Source: Eggerthellaceae bacterium (GTDB lineage Bacteria > Actinomycetota > Coriobacteriia > Coriobacteriales > Eggerthellaceae). From it: a stretch of 36,420 nt of DNA. The DNA lies in the NCBI GenBank assembly GCA_022792415.1, contig JAAWAY010000151.1, positions 1 through 36,420 of the forward strand. Direction: 5' to 3'. The notes beneath the pieces are model-generated. The model had not been told where the DNA came from. It was given only the letters and a program-made list of their open reading frames with translations, and did no database searches. Both the position numbers and the translations under genes were made by a program. Below are positions 13,618-20,557 of the stretch, one piece after another (position 1 is the stretch's first letter; the number at the start of each line of letters is the position of its first letter).

Positions 13618-14183
13618 GGTACCGCAAGAAGCCCGTAGAGGTCGAGGCGTGGCTGATTGGCAGCGAGGAGAAGATGCCGGGATGGCTGCTCGACGCCATG
13701 AGTAGCCGTATCGCCATGGAGCGCGTCGACGGTTCGGGATGGCTAATTAAGACGCTTGAGGGTGACCATTTCGGAAACGTGGGGGACTACATCATCCGAG
13801 GGGTCAAAGGCGAGCTGTACCCGTGCAAGCCCGACATCTTCGAGGAGACGTACCTTCCAGTCGATGACAGCCTCGGTGAGGAAGGCGGGGCTACGAGCGT
13901 TGAGCTGCTGCCCTGCCCGTTCTGCGGGGGCGAGGCTGTTCCTCCGAACGATCGAGATCACCACGTCTCATGCTCTAAATGTTACGCCAGAGGCTCGAAC
14001 TGGGCAGAGTACGATTCGGCCGTGGCCGCATGGAACGCCCGCGCCGAGCGCACCTGCGAATGGCGCGAGGACGTCGACGGCGGCCTGTATTGCTATGACA
14101 CTGAGTGCGGCCGGGAGTACCGATGGTCTGCGCTGCCGCTGCTGAACTACTGCCCGGGCTGCGGCGCGAAGGTGGTGAGGTGA
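13614..14183 (+). CDS. Three-part fusion: phage KKPV-type domain, Lar-like domain, zinc ribbon
   Basis: The 189-aa protein starts at ATG 13614. Residues 1-85 (RYRKKPVEVEAW, KTLEGDHFGNVGDYIIRGVKGELYPCKPDIFEETY) match a small phage protein family usually found alone. Residues about 97-142 (LLPCPFCGGEA, then HHVSCSKCYARGSNWAEYDSAVAAWNARA) match the Lar family, named after the Rac prophage restriction-alleviation protein. The remainder (TCEWREDVDGGLYCYDTECGREY, NYCPGCGAKV) is another zinc ribbon. The Lar part suggests protection of phage DNA from type I restriction, but Lar-like sequences are not all proven to do this. Confidence 0.8.
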   Translation: MRYRKKPVEVEAWLIGSEEKMPGWLLDAMSSRIAMERVDGSGWLIKTLEGDHFGNVGDYIIRGVKGELYPCKPDIFEETYLPVDDSLGEEGGATSVELLPCPFCGGEAVPPNDRDHHVSCSKCYARGSNWAEYDSAVAAWNARAERTCEWREDVDGGLYCYDTECGREYRWSALPLLNYCPGCGAKVVR

Positions 14184-14503
14184 TGGGTATGGACAGGACG
14201 TGCGGGTCGTGCATCAGCTACTACGGCGGCGAGTGCGAGTGGTACGAGCTGGTTGACGGCCAGGAGGTTCACCGCGTCGTCTCGCCCGGCACGCCTGCCT
14301 GCGAGGACTGGGAGGAGGCCCCGGACATCACCGAGCGCCAAGGCCGCATAGACGACCTGCGCGGATGGGCCTCCTCGTCCATGGAGTGCTGCGACGAGCC
14401 GGAGTACGCGCTGTTCTCCACGATAGTCGACGCGATCGAGGCATACAGGCGCGAGAAGGGCTACGCGGCATCGAGTGGCGATAGGGCTACCGATGAGGGC
14501 TGA
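14183..14503 (+). CDS. Small Cys-rich phage protein, 106 aa
   Basis: ATG 14183 overlaps the previous stop (TGATG); an ATG two codons later is an alternative start. The N-terminus (RTCGSCISYYGGECEWYE, then PACEDWEEA) holds four Cys suggesting a zinc site. A helical part (RIDDLRGWASSSMECCDEPEYALFSTIVDAIEAYRREKG) follows. Gene order and overlap place it with the zinc-ribbon group. No function assigned. Confidence 0.7.
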   Translation: MGMDRTCGSCISYYGGECEWYELVDGQEVHRVVSPGTPACEDWEEAPDITERQGRIDDLRGWASSSMECCDEPEYALFSTIVDAIEAYRREKGYAASSGDRATDEG

Positions 14504-14663
14504 CCTGGCGCCCTGCAGGTGCGGAGGTAAGCCCGTCCGAAGCAGCACCAAGACGCGCAAGGGCATGCGCTGGCGCACGGGCTGCCCCTCATGCGGAAGG
14601 AGGACTAGGTTGTACCGTCCGTATGGAGGGGACATCAGGGAGTGGAACGATATGAACGCGTAA
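14493..14663 (+). CDS. Lar-like zinc ribbon, 56 aa
   Basis: ATG 14493 lies 11 bp inside the previous gene. The protein reads LAPCRCGGKPVRSSTKTRKG, then TGCPSCGRRTRLYRPYGGDIREWN, a compact four-Cys ribbon with the final Trp-Asn that Lar-like proteins share. It may be a minimal relative of the Lar domain in the gene at 13614. It is the last gene of the early operon and is followed by a terminator. Confidence 0.7.
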   Translation: MRADLAPCRCGGKPVRSSTKTRKGMRWRTGCPSCGRRTRLYRPYGGDIREWNDMNA

Positions 14664-14694
14664 GGTGCCCAAGGCATTAGAGAATAGATGAAGC

Positions 14695-14726
14695 GGGCCG
14701 GGGATTTCTCCCTGGCCCTTGGTTTT
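14695..14726 (+). terminator. Intrinsic terminator of the early operon
   Basis: A GC-rich hairpin has GGGCC (14695-14699) pairing with GGCCC (14714-14718), extended inward through GGGA and TCTCCC with minor mismatch, followed by TTGGTTTT. It lies 31 bases after the last early gene. Position and structure agree with the end of the roughly 11-kb early transcript. Confidence 0.75.
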
Positions 14727-14780
14727 GATACGGGGCAGTCTTAATTCGCGATTAGGTGTTGTGGTGGGGAATATGATTGA

Positions 14781-15419
14781 TTACCTGCTTGCGTAAATTT
14801 CGTAGGCCTCTAGCTGTTCCTTCATCTTTCTTTCCCCATAGCGAACAAGGTCTAAGACCTCCTTTCCCGGCAGGTTGAAATGGTACGACTTTAGGAAATT
14901 GATGATGCTCCGCTCAACGTCTCCCGGGTCTGTTATCTCGTAAGACTCCATCACTGCGTTTTCGGGGAATTCCTCGTCAAAGGCACCGTATCTGACCGTC
15001 ATATACAGGTGGTCTTCGTCGCATTTTCCGTTAGGGAATACGTCAAAGTCGTAGGAGTTTATTCCCGACAAAACATGATCGTAGTATTCCTCCAATTCAC
15101 GGTCTTCCTTTCCGTTTTCCTTGATCCGGCTCAATGCGCCGCTACGAGAAAGGGCGCGCATGATGTCGGAAGAGGCCTCAGGCTCCGTCCATGCCTCGGG
15201 AATACAAGAATCGATAATAGCGCCAGAATGGGCATCTCCGAACAGGAGGAGATTAACGGCGGCGATGAAGGAATAACCCGGCTCTTGCTCGCCGCGCTCT
15301 ATTCGGTACAGCGTCGCAACTGGGACTTTGAGTCCGAGCGCGCTCAGGTCGGCCACGAACTCATCTCCCTTGCGGTAGCCGGCCTCTGTTCTCTGGTATC
15401 TGAGAAGCGCCCCATACAT
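14781..15419 (-). CDS. Second HTH regulator, leftward
   Basis: The 212-aa protein is taken from the ATG at 15419 (MYGALLRYQRTEAGYRKGDEF). A TTG five codons upstream sits ten bases after GAGGAG and may be the true start; the frame is open to 15479. Residues 1-60 form an XRE-like HTH with VATLYRIERGEQEPGYSFI as the recognition region. The remaining ~150 residues are acidic, without an S24 motif, and include a helical end (EQLEAYEIYASR). It is divergent from an HTH gene and an antirepressor, so it probably represses that unit. Codon use is less GC-rich than in neighbouring genes. Confidence 0.8.
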   Translation of the reverse strand: MYGALLRYQRTEAGYRKGDEFVADLSALGLKVPVATLYRIERGEQEPGYSFIAAVNLLLFGDAHSGAIIDSCIPEAWTEPEASSDIMRALSRSGALSRIKENGKEDRELEEYYDHVLSGINSYDFDVFPNGKCDEDHLYMTVRYGAFDEEFPENAVMESYEITDPGDVERSIINFLKSYHFNLPGKEVLDLVRYGERKMKEQLEAYEIYASR

Positions 15420-15542
15420 GCTTCGGTTGAACAAGGTGATTACACTCCTCGCACTGGCTTGCAGTATGGCGAATAGCATACGTTACTTTACAACAATTAC
15501 AAAATATGGAAGTATGTCGATAATACGGAAGGAGGTGATCGT
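15420..15542. promoter_or_regulatory. Divergent control region of the second switch
   Basis: This AT-richer gap separates the leftward HTH regulator from the rightward HTH/antirepressor pair. It contains a GTATG...CATAC inverted repeat (near 15464-15481), two TTACAA direct repeats (near 15488-15502), and an AAGGAGGTGATC ribosome site (15529-15540) that is a near-perfect complement of the 16S rRNA 3' end. Plausible -35/-10 pairs exist in both directions but none is strong enough to fix. The layout mirrors the main repressor region. Confidence 0.55.
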
Positions 15543-15752
15543 ATGACGACGGCAGAAGATCGGGTTTTCCCAGACGGGCTGCCCGAGGCAATGAGCTTTG
15601 CTGCCTTCTCGAAGCTGCTCGGTGTCTCGCGGCCGCAGGGAGCCAAGATTGCAAGAAGTCGGCCAGATATGCTCATATGGTATCCAACCGAGAAGACCCC
15701 ACGGGTTAGAACAGATCTGTATCTCGAGATCGTTGGAAAGCAGAAGAGGTAG
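15543..15752 (+). CDS. Small HTH protein ahead of the antirepressor
   Basis: The 69-aa protein is read from ATG 15543, seven bases after the GGAGG core of a near-ideal ribosome site. The sequence SFAAFSKLLGVSRPQGAKIARSRPDMLIW has a helix-turn-helix pattern similar to small Cro/MerR-like phage proteins, and it ends in a basic helix. It is the first rightward gene of the second switch and would be repressed by the leftward regulator. It may act as the Cro-like partner. Confidence 0.75.
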   Translation: MTTAEDRVFPDGLPEAMSFAAFSKLLGVSRPQGAKIARSRPDMLIWYPTEKTPRVRTDLYLEIVGKQKR

Positions 15753-15787
15753 GGCATCCCCGCGCCTGAAGAACAAGGGGATGCCCT
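15751..15787 (+). repeat. Perfect 11-bp hairpin between HTH gene and antirepressor
   Basis: AGGGCATCCCC (15751-15761) and its exact reverse complement (15777-15787) flank a 15-nt loop. The left arm begins within the stop codon of the HTH gene. No T tract follows, so readthrough into the antirepressor is expected. It may be an attenuator, an RNA-stability hairpin or a target for an antisense or protein regulator. Confidence 0.6.
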
Positions 15788-15826
15788 GAAACAATCCCGG
15801 ACGATGCCGGAGAAAGCGAGCTGATT

Positions 15827-16636
15827 ATGGCTCAAAACATCGAAACGTTCAATCATGAGCAGTTCGGATGCATTCGGGTTGTCAACATTGGCGACGAGCC
15901 GTGGTTCGTCGCCTCTGATGTGGCAAAGGCGCTTGGCTATGCTAAGCCGAACAACGCAGTTTCGCAGCATTGCAAGGGTGCCCTAAAACGGGGCACCCTT
16001 CCGACGACGGGAGGGCCGCAGGAATTCTCCCTCATCTCGGAGCCTGACGTGTTTCGTCTTATCGTGTCGAGCAAGCTTCCGTCGGCCCAGAGGTTCGAGG
16101 CCTGGGTGTTCGAGGAGGTGCTTCCGTCAATCCGAAGGCATGGAGCGTACATGACTCCCGAGAGGATCGAGGAAGCGCTTCTCAATCCCGACACCATCAT
16201 CCGATTGGCGACCGATCTCAAGGCCGAGCGTGAGCGCAGGGAGACGCTTGAGGCTGACAACGCCAGGCACCGGGCCGCCATAGGCCGGTTGAGGCCCAAG
16301 GCGGAGTTTGCCGAATCGACCCTTGACGCCAGTGGCAGCTACACCGTGACGGAGGCCGCGCGCCTGCTAAACCAGATGCGGGGCTGCAAGATGACGCGTG
16401 ACCGCCTGTTCGCGCTGCTGCGGGCCGACAGGATGATCGAGAAGCGCAGCCGTCAGGCAACCGCCGTCGCCATAGAGCGCGGCTACCTGTACAACCATGT
16501 GGGTCGTTACATCGACCCGGCGACCATGGAGGAGAGGCTGCGGGAGCCGTATGCCCGCCTCACCTCCAAGGGCCTGAGCTGGTGCGTAGACCGCTATGGC
16601 GGGGGACAGCTGAGGATCGGGGAGGGGGTGGCGTGA
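15827..16636 (+). CDS. ant: Phage antirepressor, BRO-N plus ANT/KilA-C type
   Basis: The 269-aa protein begins at ATG 15827. Residues 1-107 are a BRO-N domain (EPWFVASDVAKALGYAKPNNAVSQHCKG, SEPDVFRLIVSSKLPSAQRFEAWVFEEVLPSIRRHG). A coiled linker (KAERERRETLEADNARH) leads to the C-terminal ANT domain (about 150-260: RLRPKAEFAE, YTVTEAARLLNQ, LFALLRADRMI). Such proteins inactivate a repressor and trigger lytic growth. Its repressor target could be the leftward regulator next to it or the main CI-type repressor, which lacks the normal cleavage residues. It overlaps the next gene by TGATG. Confidence 0.93.
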   Translation: MAQNIETFNHEQFGCIRVVNIGDEPWFVASDVAKALGYAKPNNAVSQHCKGALKRGTLPTTGGPQEFSLISEPDVFRLIVSSKLPSAQRFEAWVFEEVLPSIRRHGAYMTPERIEEALLNPDTIIRLATDLKAERERRETLEADNARHRAAIGRLRPKAEFAESTLDASGSYTVTEAARLLNQMRGCKMTRDRLFALLRADRMIEKRSRQATAVAIERGYLYNHVGRYIDPATMEERLREPYARLTSKGLSWCVDRYGGGQLRIGEGVA

Positions 16637-16830
16637 TGCATCCCCAGGACAGGGCGGTTCGCGCCAAGCAGATGATCGAGGGACTTGAGGAGATCATCCT
16701 GGCGCTCATAGAGAGCCCCGACCCCTGCGAGAGATCTCTTGTGGTGCTTCACGAGATAGCGATCATCGCCGGGGACGAGCTGGCGCCCGTTGTCGAGAGC
16801 CTAGACCCTAGCGTGCACAACGTGGCCTAG
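16636..16830 (+). CDS. Small phage hypothetical protein, 64 aa
   Basis: ATG 16636 overlaps the antirepressor stop, with a GGAGGGGG ribosome site upstream. It is a short acidic helical protein (KQMIEGLEEIILALIESPDPCERSLVVLHEIAIIAG). It ends just before the structured region that precedes the late genes. No family is recognised. Confidence 0.65.
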   Translation: MHPQDRAVRAKQMIEGLEEIILALIESPDPCERSLVVLHEIAIIAGDELAPVVESLDPSVHNVA

Positions 16831-16851
16831 GGGCTATAGAAGGCTCCGTAG

Positions 16852-16880
16852 CTGGCCGTCCCATAGCGGGGCGGCCAGTT
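16852..16880 (+). terminator. Terminator-like hairpin after the antirepressor unit
   Basis: CTGGCCGTCCC (16852-16862) pairs with GGGGCGGCCAG (16868-16878), with one T-G wobble, around loop ATAGC, then TTTG. The strong stem and short T run suggest an intrinsic terminator, though the T tract is poor. Confidence 0.5.
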
Positions 16881-16900
16881 TGCTACACGCGTTGCACAAT
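16881..16900 (+). repeat. 20-bp intergenic element, copy 1
   Basis: TGCTACACGCGTTGCACAAT is identical to 24901-24920. This copy lies 102 bp before the ParB-DUF4417 gene, the first late gene. It contains the palindrome ACGCGT. I see no third copy in the window. A binding site for a late-gene regulator is the simplest reading. Confidence 0.7.
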
Positions 16901-17002
16901 AGCGGGGCGGGTCTCGGTTCCCGCGATTCCTCCTTGCGGGGCGGCGGTCTTTCTTCCCTTTCTACGCCGCCCCATTGGAGGCGAAGGGAGGAGCGCAACG
17001 CG

Positions 17003-18064
17003 ATGAAGGAACAGCCGGAGCTTTCGGTTCACGAGGTTCCCACGGGGAGCCTGCTGCCGTACGCCAACAACGCCAAGCTGCACAGCCAGCTTCAGGTTGA
17101 GCAGATAGCCAACTCGATAGAGGAGTTCGGCTTCAACGATCCCATAGCGGTATGGGAGAACGGGCGGGGCGAGCTTGAGGTCGTCGAGGGCCACGGGCGC
17201 GTTCTGGCGGCCCAGAAGCTCGGTATCGACCTGGTTCCCGTGATCTACCTGAATCACCTGTCAGACGAGGCGAGACGGGCCTACACGCACGTTCACAACC
17301 AGACAACCCTCAACAGCGGGTTCGACTTCGATGTACTTGACCGTGAGATAGCGGAGCTAGACTTCGACTGGCGAGACGTCGGGTTTGAAGTGCCGGAGAT
17401 CGCAGAGGCGCCAGATGTGAAGGTGGACAGGCCGTACGGCGCCGAGATGCTGCGCAGCGACAGGGAGTGGAACCTTCTGCTGTGCAGCCGCGAGGACTGC
17501 GCGGGTGAATGGGAGCTGCCGACGCTGGATCCAGTCGACGCAGACCCGCCCGACCTCATAGGGTTCAACTACTGCAAGAGTGCCCGCGACTTCTCGCCGG
17601 GCGTCCACTTCTGCATAGACGACTACCAGTTCGAGCGCGTGTGGCGCAACCCTGGGGGGTACTTGGAGACGCTGCGCATGTTCGACTGCGTTGTGTGCCC
17701 GGACTTCAGCGTCTACACGGACATGCCGTACCCGATGAAGTTGTGGAACATCTACCGCTCGCGGGCGTTGGGTCACTGGTGGCAGAGCGAGGGCCTGACG
17801 GTCGTCCCGAACGTTACCTGGTCTGACGAGTCGTCCTTCCCGTACTGTTTCGACGGCATCCCCAAGGGCGGGACGATATTCATCTCGACCGTGGGGGTGA
17901 CGCGCGACAAGAATGCCCGCAGGCTCGCGCTCATCGGCATGGAGGAAGCGCTGAGCCGAATAGGGCCTTCCAGGCTCCTTCTGTACGGGTCAGACCTCGG
18001 ATACGACTTCGGGGGATTGGAAGTGAGGCGCTACGAGGCGAGGCGCTTCGGAAGGGACGACTAG
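17003..18064 (+). CDS. ParB-like domain fused to DUF4417
   Basis: The 353-aa protein starts at ATG 17003 after GGGAGGAG. Residues 8-90 form a ParB N-terminal domain (LLPYANNAKLHSQLQVEQIANSI) with the nucleotide-binding box E62-GHGR-66. A helical linker with LDREIAELDFDW follows. From about 173 the sequence matches DUF4417: DLIGFNYCKSA, VHFCIDDYQFERVW, PDFSVYTDMPYPMKLWNIYRSR (233-254) and PSRLLLYG. In many phages a ParB domain before the terminase is fused to a DNA methylase; here DUF4417 takes that place. The biochemical role is unknown, perhaps DNA modification or packaging control. It is the first gene of the late operon. Confidence 0.85.
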   Translation: MKEQPELSVHEVPTGSLLPYANNAKLHSQLQVEQIANSIEEFGFNDPIAVWENGRGELEVVEGHGRVLAAQKLGIDLVPVIYLNHLSDEARRAYTHVHNQTTLNSGFDFDVLDREIAELDFDWRDVGFEVPEIAEAPDVKVDRPYGAEMLRSDREWNLLLCSREDCAGEWELPTLDPVDADPPDLIGFNYCKSARDFSPGVHFCIDDYQFERVWRNPGGYLETLRMFDCVVCPDFSVYTDMPYPMKLWNIYRSRALGHWWQSEGLTVVPNVTWSDESSFPYCFDGIPKGGTIFISTVGVTRDKNARRLALIGMEEALSRIGPSRLLLYGSDLGYDFGGLEVRRYEARRFGRDD

Positions 18065-18487
18065 GTGGCAAAGAGCATAGATGCCATGAGAAAGCTCAGG
18101 GCCAAGGGCGGCAGTAGCGGCCCGTCGAGGATGGAGGAGACGCTGTCCGAGGTTCGGCGCATGGGGTATGAACCGATGGAGAGGGTCAAGGTTCCAGACC
18201 TCAGGGGCCGCGCGAACGAGGCGTACGAGAAGCTGAGCGCATGGGCGTACGACTCCGGAAAGGGAGACCCGGGCGTGGGGCGCATCAGCGCCAAGACGCG
18301 AGAGCAGATGCTCGCCAAGGAGCGCGCCGCGTACGCCAAGAGGGCGAACGCCAGCCGCAGCGGGAGATGGCACGAGGACGCGACGCGCGGCATTACGCGC
18401 GAGGAGGCCGAGAGACGCAACGACGAGGAGTGGAGGCGCGAGAAGAGGCGCCACGCCCGCGTCATGAGATACCTGGGGGCGTCTTGA
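18065..18487 (+). CDS. Small basic phage protein near terminase, 140 aa
   Basis: A GTG at 18065 directly follows the previous stop. The protein is highly charged and helical (MAKSIDAMRKLRAKGG; KTREQMLAKERAAYAKRANASRSGRW; REEAERRNDEEWRREKRRHARV). The basic C-terminus suggests nucleic-acid binding. Its start resembles that of the next gene. No family is recognised. The next ATG overlaps its stop. Confidence 0.7.
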   Translation: MAKSIDAMRKLRAKGGSSGPSRMEETLSEVRRMGYEPMERVKVPDLRGRANEAYEKLSAWAYDSGKGDPGVGRISAKTREQMLAKERAAYAKRANASRSGRWHEDATRGITREEAERRNDEEWRREKRRHARVMRYLGAS

Positions 18488-18894
18488 TGGCTAAGGGCAA
18501 GGCAATCCTGAGCAAGCTCCGAGCGAAGAGCGCAGAGGCCGGTGACGCTTTCACGAGCGCGCCTACCTCTACACCCAAGAAGACGGCTGCGAGGAAATCT
18601 CAGCCCAAGAGCTCGACAGGCTATGAGAAGCGCGATTACGACAATGCCAGGGCAGCTGGGTTCAGCCACGAGGAGTCTGTCGCCAGGGCGAGGTTCGCCG
18701 CGCAGAAGAGAGCTGGCCTAAAGGCGAAGTACACGGGGAGGACGGCCGAGGAGAACAAGGCCATCGCCGCGCGGAGCGTAGCTGAGAGCTGGGCGAAGGT
18801 GTCGAGCACGAACTATGAGAGGGCGAGAAAGAGCCAGGAGGCAGAGGTCGAGGGATGGCTCACGGGTCGCAGGAAGAAGCGGAGACGTTCGTAG
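18487..18894 (+). CDS. Small basic phage protein near terminase, 135 aa
   Basis: The gene starts at ATG 18487, overlapping the previous stop by one base. The N-terminus MAKGKAILSKLRAKSAEAG resembles that of the gene at 18065, suggesting related origin. A Lys/Thr/Pro-rich linker leads to a helical part (DYDNARAAGFSHEESVARARFAAQKRAGLKAKYTGR) and a strongly basic end (GRRKKRRRS). DNA binding is likely. TerS follows directly with no gap. Confidence 0.68.
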   Translation: MAKGKAILSKLRAKSAEAGDAFTSAPTSTPKKTAARKSQPKSSTGYEKRDYDNARAAGFSHEESVARARFAAQKRAGLKAKYTGRTAEENKAIAARSVAESWAKVSSTNYERARKSQEAEVEGWLTGRRKKRRRS

Positions 18895-19275
18895 GTGTCG
18901 CGGGAGAAGCTGACAAAGGACGACATAGCCAAGGCGGTTGAGATGAAGCGGGCCGGGGTCATGCACAAGGACATAGCGGCCTACATCGGGGTGACCGAGG
19001 AGACCTTTTCCCGCTGGGTGAACCACCCGAAGACGGACAACCAGCGTCAACTGGCGCAATCCCTTAAAAAGGCCGAGTCCGACCGCAAGGCAAGCCTCCT
19101 GACCATCATCTACAACACGGCGGTGCGAGACCCGAGCAAGTGGCAGGCCGCCGCATGGCTCCTTGAGCGACAGTACCCGGACGAGTTCGGGCAGCGCCAG
19201 CGTCAGACTGTGGAGGCGAAGCACGAGGACGAGGCCCCGAGGTTCTACTTCGACGCGGGTGAGGCCCGTGGCTAG
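18895..19275 (+). CDS. terS: Terminase small subunit
   Basis: The 126-aa protein starts with GTG right after the previous stop. The N-terminal HTH (TKDDIAKAVEMKRAGVMHKDIAAYIGVTEETFSRWVNHP) is the DNA-recognition domain typical of small terminase subunits. A helical segment (LAQSLKKAESDRKASLLTIIYNTAV) and DPSKWQAAAWLLERQYPDEFGQ follow, the latter a common ending in Gram-positive phage TerS. It overlaps terL by 8 bp. It would bind the packaging site, perhaps in the leader upstream of the late operon. Confidence 0.92.
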   Translation: MSREKLTKDDIAKAVEMKRAGVMHKDIAAYIGVTEETFSRWVNHPKTDNQRQLAQSLKKAESDRKASLLTIIYNTAVRDPSKWQAAAWLLERQYPDEFGQRQRQTVEAKHEDEAPRFYFDAGEARG

Positions 19276-20557
19276 CGTCAACGTAGCCCCGCTGATCATC
19301 AGGGCGTTCCATGCCATATTCCAGCAGGTGATGGAGGGCGCGGGCGGTGAGTGGTGGATGAAGGGAGGGCGCGGCTCCACGAAGTCGAGCTTCATAAGCA
19401 TCTGCATCGTCCTCCTGGTCATCACGTTCCCGTGGGCCAACGCCGTGGTTGTGCGCCGCTTCGGTAACACGCTCCGCGACAGCGTGTACAGCCAGATCCT
19501 ATGGGCCATATCCGAGCTTGGGCTTGGCAGCTACTTCAAGGCCACCGCCAGCCCGATGCAGATAACCTACAAGCCCACGGGTCAGCGCATCGTGTTCCGC
19601 GGCATGGACGACCCGTTGAAGGCCAAGGGCGTCAAGTTCGAGAAGGGCTACTGCGCCATCATCTGGTTCGAGGAGCTTGACCAGTTCGCCAACTGGGAGG
19701 TCATACGCAGCGCCCTCAAGTCGTTCAAGCGCGGCGGCAGCGTGTTCTGGACGTTCTACAGCTACAACCCGCCGAAGACGCTCTGGTCGTGGGTAAACCG
19801 CCAGGCCCTAGAGATGGGGCGCAAGCCTGGGTGCGTGGTCAACCACAGCACGTACCTGGACGTGATGGAGGCAGGGCACGCGGACTGGCTGGGCGATCCG
19901 TTCATCGAGGACGCCGAGTGGCTGCGAGACACCAACGAGCAGGCGTACCGCTGGGAGATGTTGGGGGAGATAACCGGCACCGGCGGCAACGTATTCGACA
20001 ACATCATCGACCGGCCTGTCACGGACGCCGAGATAGCCACGTTCGAGCGACCGAGGAACGGCGTCGACTGGGGCTGGTTCCCCGACCCGTGGCGATTCGT
20101 GCGCGGCGAGTACCAGCCGGGCGCCAAGCGCCTGATCCTGTTCGATGAGCACAGCGCCAACCGGACGCTGCCCGAGGACACGGGTAAGGTCATCGTCGAC
20201 GCGCTCACCTACCCAGACAAGCCGGGCGATGAGCCAAGGTTCCACCGGCAGCGCATCTGGTACGACGACACCCCAGACGGCAAGGCGCAGGGCGCCGTGT
20301 ATCGCCGGAAGCTGGGCCTGGACGCCAGGCCGGCCGCGAAGGGCGGAATGCGCGAGCTCTCATACCAGATGCTGGCCGGGCTGCGCGAGATCGTCATCGA
20401 CCCCGTCCGATGCCCGCTCACGTTCGAGGAGTTCAAGCTCAAGGAGTACGACAAGGACAGGGACGGCAACTGGATCGAGGGGATACCCGACGGCAACGAC
20501 CACAGCATAGACGCGGTGCGATACATGATGATGAAGGACTTCAGGAGGGCTGCATGA
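19268..20557 (+). CDS. terL: Terminase large subunit (PBSX-like)
   Basis: A GTG at 19268 gives 429 aa. The Walker A-type motif GGRGSTKSS is at 33-41, Walker B CAIIWFEE at 129-136, and the coupling motif FYSYNPP near 163-169. The C-terminal nuclease has D267 in VDWGW, the DDTPDG segment around 333 and the final DGNDHSIDAVRY with D411/D415. Size and motifs match the PBSX/Terminase_3 family of headful or cos phages. It powers DNA packaging through the portal and cuts the genome. Confidence 0.97.
   Translation: MASVNVAPLIIRAFHAIFQQVMEGAGGEWWMKGGRGSTKSSFISICIVLLVITFPWANAVVVRRFGNTLRDSVYSQILWAISELGLGSYFKATASPMQITYKPTGQRIVFRGMDDPLKAKGVKFEKGYCAIIWFEELDQFANWEVIRSALKSFKRGGSVFWTFYSYNPPKTLWSWVNRQALEMGRKPGCVVNHSTYLDVMEAGHADWLGDPFIEDAEWLRDTNEQAYRWEMLGEITGTGGNVFDNIIDRPVTDAEIATFERPRNGVDWGWFPDPWRFVRGEYQPGAKRLILFDEHSANRTLPEDTGKVIVDALTYPDKPGDEPRFHRQRIWYDDTPDGKAQGAVYRRKLGLDARPAAKGGMRELSYQMLAGLREIVIDPVRCPLTFEEFKLKEYDKDRDGNWIEGIPDGNDHSIDAVRYMMMKDFRRAA

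Larger units (their letters stand above)
16831..17002 (+). promoter_or_regulatory. Structured leader before the late operon: hairpins and repeats
   Basis: This 172-bp gap contains an 11-bp hairpin with a 5-nt loop followed by TTT (16852-16880), which could end the antirepressor transcript. It also has the 20-bp element at 16881-16900, three copies of GCGGGGCGG (16866-16874, 16902-16910, 16936-16944), and a 9-bp perfect stem (16938-16946 with 16965-16973) around a T-rich loop. It is a plausible late promoter region and also lies where pac or cos sites are often found, upstream of the terminase genes. Confidence 0.55.

Noticed and set aside
16880-17002. Upstream extension of the ParB-DUF4417 frame
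   Set aside because: The extension translates repeat- and hairpin-rich sequence, and the ATG at 17003 has a GGGAGGAG site before it and begins at the usual ParB N-terminus.
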